A stretch of DNA of 7,591 nt, taken from an uncultured Sphingomonadales bacterium (GTDB lineage: Bacteria; Pseudomonadota; Alphaproteobacteria; Sphingomonadales; Sphingomonadaceae). The stretch covers positions 1-7,591 of the forward strand of contig CAIKKO010000297.1 in assembly GCA_903828025.1 (NCBI GenBank). The letters run 5' to 3'. The notes beneath the pieces were generated by a model, which did no database searches, was not told the DNA's origin, and saw only the letters and a list, made by a program, of their open reading frames with translations. Shown one piece after another: positions 6,431 to 7,591 of this stretch. Numbering within the stretch: the stretch's first letter is position 1; each line of letters opens with the position of its first letter. Both the position numbers and the translations under genes were made by a program.

Positions 6431-6474
6431 GTCATGCTGAACTTGTTTCAGCATCCATCGTGCCGCATGCTCGG
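6431..6474 (+). repeat. Left inverted repeat with REP-like hairpin
   Basis: The outer part is ATGCTGAA (6434-6441), loop CTTGT, TTCAGCAT (6447-6454), followed by CCATCGTGCCGCATGCTCGG. It matches the reverse complement of 6788-6831 at 37 of 44 positions. Four of the seven differences are two complete stem base pairs, so the hairpin is intact in both copies. Confidence 0.9.
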
Positions 6475-6478
6475 CGGC

Positions 6479-6814
6479 ATGCAGGCCGAAAAGAACCCTT
6501 GCGTCTACATTCTTGCCAGCGGGCACTACGGCACGACCTACATCGGCGTCACGTCGAACCTCATGCAGCGCCTTTGGCAACACCGCGAGCGGATCACGAG
6601 GGGTTTCACGTCCCGATATGCTGTCTATCGCCTCGTTCACTTCGAGATGTTCGGCGATATGGAGCGGGCGATTTCCCGCGAAAAGCAGCTGAAAAACTGG
6701 AAGCGACCTTGGAAGATCAATCTGATCAACGGCGCGAACCCGGAATGGCGCGACCTTGCGGTGGGGCTGGGCTTCCCACCCCTCGCTCCGCGCGTGCGGA
6801 ACGATGGACCCTGA
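6479..6814 (+). CDS. GIY-YIG nuclease family protein
   Basis: This small single-domain protein (111 residues from ATG 6479) belongs to the GIY-YIG endonuclease superfamily, in the group of short bacterial proteins related to UvrC-type domains; its substrate is unknown. The two signature strands are CVYILAS and TYIGVTSNL, followed by QRLWQHR with the conserved Arg, HFE with a likely metal-binding Glu, the basic segment REKQLKNWKRPWKINLI, and NPEWRDL. The catalytic set looks complete. The frame is open from ATG 6434 (126 residues), but those 15 extra codons are the left repeat itself. The last 18 residues and the TGA (6812-6814) likewise come from or abut the right repeat. No Shine-Dalgarno is evident for any start. 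By hand count GC over 6541-6780 is 142 of 240 (59%), a little below a prfA sample (65%). Confidence 0.85.
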   Translation: MQAEKNPCVYILASGHYGTTYIGVTSNLMQRLWQHRERITRGFTSRYAVYRLVHFEMFGDMERAISREKQLKNWKRPWKINLINGANPEWRDLAVGLGFPPLAPRVRNDGP

Positions 6815-6831
6815 AACAAGTTCAGGGTGAC
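6788..6831 (-). repeat. Right inverted repeat with REP-like hairpin
   Basis: ACCCTGAA (6808-6815), loop ACAAG, TTCAGGGT (6821-6828) is the inverted counterpart of the left repeat, with the inner match GCGGAACGATGG. The stop codon of the GIY-YIG frame lies in the first arm of the stem. It ends 24 bases from the hisS stop. It could also act as a downstream stem for hisS mRNA; no T-run follows. Confidence 0.9.
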
Positions 6832-6855
6832 AAGAATTTGGCTGAGTCGCTGCCC

Positions 6856-7591
6856 TCATTGCGACCTTGCCGGGAAATTGAAACCATCGAGAGCCGCTTG
6901 CACCTGTCCCGCTGCGAGCACATCGGTCGTCAGTACGCGATGCCCTCGCAGGGTCGTTCCGTCACGAATATCCAGTGTGATGATTTCAGCCGGGCCCATC
7001 TTCCGCGCCCGGTCGAACCGCTTGCGCGGATTGCCGGTGCTCACAAGTTCGGTTGCGATGCCTCGGCGGCGACAATGTGCGGCAAGAGCCGCAGCTTCCA
7101 GATCAAGCTGAGCGTTTTCTGAAACGATGGCCAGCGGCAGAATTTCCGCCGAGATTGCCCCGGCATCCCCCACCAACATCGCCAACCGCTCGATCCCTGC
7201 CGCCCAGCCGACCGCAGGCGTATGCGGCCCGCCGAGCGCTTCAATCAGCCCGTCATAGCGGCCGCCGCCGAGCACGGTGCCTTGCGCGCCCAGCCGGTCA
7301 GTCACGAACTCGAACGCGGTGTGGCGGTAGTAGTCCAGTCCGCGCACCAAAGTCGGCGCACGCACCCACGCCACGCCTGCGGCATCGAGGCCAGCCGTGA
7401 CCTTGCCGAAAAAGTCCTGCGCTTCGGCGGAAAGGAACGTGTCGATCATCGGCGCATCGGCTACGAACGCCTTGTCGCGCGGGTCTTTGCTGTCAAGGAT
7501 GCGCAGCGGGTTCTTTTCGAGCCGCTCCTGCGAATCTTCGCTAAGCTCGCTCTTATGCGCGCGAAAATAGTCCACCAGCGCCGCCCGCCAA
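6856..7591 (-). CDS. hisS: Histidyl-tRNA synthetase, C-terminal part (5' end outside window)
   Basis: HisRS charges tRNA-His with histidine through a histidyl-adenylate; it is a cytosolic class II dimer. About 245 C-terminal codons are visible, and the frame is open to base 7591. Numbering from the GTG at 7575, the visible motifs are the histidine-binding LVRGLDYYRHTAFEF (76-90), GGGRYDGL (103-110) and class II motif 3 in VGWAAGIERL (122-131) with its ATP-binding Arg. The anticodon-binding domain follows at about 145-230. The gene ends in TGA at 6856-6858. prfA lies downstream on the same strand with the GIY-YIG cassette between them, so the two were probably closer neighbours before insertion (inference). 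Confidence 0.96.
   Translation of the reverse strand, partial: WRAALVDYFRAHKSELSEDSQERLEKNPLRILDSKDPRDKAFVADAPMIDTFLSAEAQDFFGKVTAGLDAAGVAWVRAPTLVRGLDYYRHTAFEFVTDRLGAQGTVLGGGRYDGLIEALGGPHTPAVGWAAGIERLAMLVGDAGAISAEILPLAIVSENAQLDLEAAALAAHCRRRGIATELVSTGNPRKRFDRARKMGPAEIITLDIRDGTTLRGHRVLTTDVLAAGQVQAALDGFNFPARSQ

Larger units (their letters stand above)
6431..6831. mobile_element. Putative GIY-YIG cassette bounded by inverted hairpin repeats
   Basis: About 401 bp lie between two 44-bp inverted repeats (37 of 44 matching), each with an 8-bp stem and a 5-base loop at its outer end. A single gene for a GIY-YIG domain protein on the plus strand fills the inside, opposite to the flanking hisS and prfA. 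The arrangement recalls REP-associated transposases, where a small single-domain nuclease gene sits between REP-type palindromes, but here the nuclease is GIY-YIG and not a tyrosine transposase. No target-site duplication is visible at the edges (AAAAACCTC before, AAGAATTTG after). Calling it mobile is inference from the architecture. Confidence 0.5.

Noticed and set aside
6421..6841. Target-site duplication flanking the GIY-YIG cassette
   Set aside because: The bases directly outside the two repeats do not form a convincing direct repeat, so insertion with duplication is not supported.
6401..6859. Minus-strand frame of 152 codons across the GIY-YIG cassette
   Set aside because: It is the complement of the cassette and its repeats. 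The GIY-YIG motifs are on the plus strand and this frame has none.

Overview
The window reads as ordinary core chromosome of a high-GC alphaproteobacterium, most likely a sphingomonad. This rests on protein flavour (a DUF4167 protein, the PRGDSE variant in PrmC), the run hisS, prfA, prmC, DUF4167, lnt, metK on one strand, and the palindromic intergenic repeats. The taxon is an inference from sequence alone.

Layout from left to right. Positions 1-372 (+) hold the 3' end of an acyl-CoA dehydrogenase gene. A short spacer with a perfect 10-bp hairpin separates it from metK (442-1665, -), which converges on it. Upstream of metK on the minus strand are a 22-bp palindrome resembling the operator of the S-adenosylhomocysteine-responsive regulator SahR, lnt (1705-3288, -) and a low-complexity DUF4167 gene (3325-4191, -; TTG start proposed). 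The gene-free stretch 4192-4490 holds a promoter-like sequence and many complementary segments that form two mutually exclusive sets of stems, a candidate structured RNA or long leader. Next come prmC (4491-5327, -) and prfA (5340-6410, -), joined by a 13-bp tandem duplication. The hisS-prfA spacer is almost filled by a 401-bp cassette (6431-6831): a small GIY-YIG nuclease gene on the plus strand, bounded by 44-bp inverted repeats that each carry an 8-bp hairpin. The 3' end of hisS (6856-7591, -) closes the window.

How the genes fit together: PrmC methylates the GGQ glutamine of RF1 (prfA), so these adjacent genes form one translation-termination unit beside an aminoacyl-tRNA synthetase. Lnt matures lipoproteins in the inner membrane. 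MetK makes S-adenosylmethionine, the methyl donor used by PrmC, and probably has its own control site. The best candidates for something unusual are the GIY-YIG cassette, whose two ends differ by paired compensatory substitutions, and the structured segment upstream of the DUF4167 gene.
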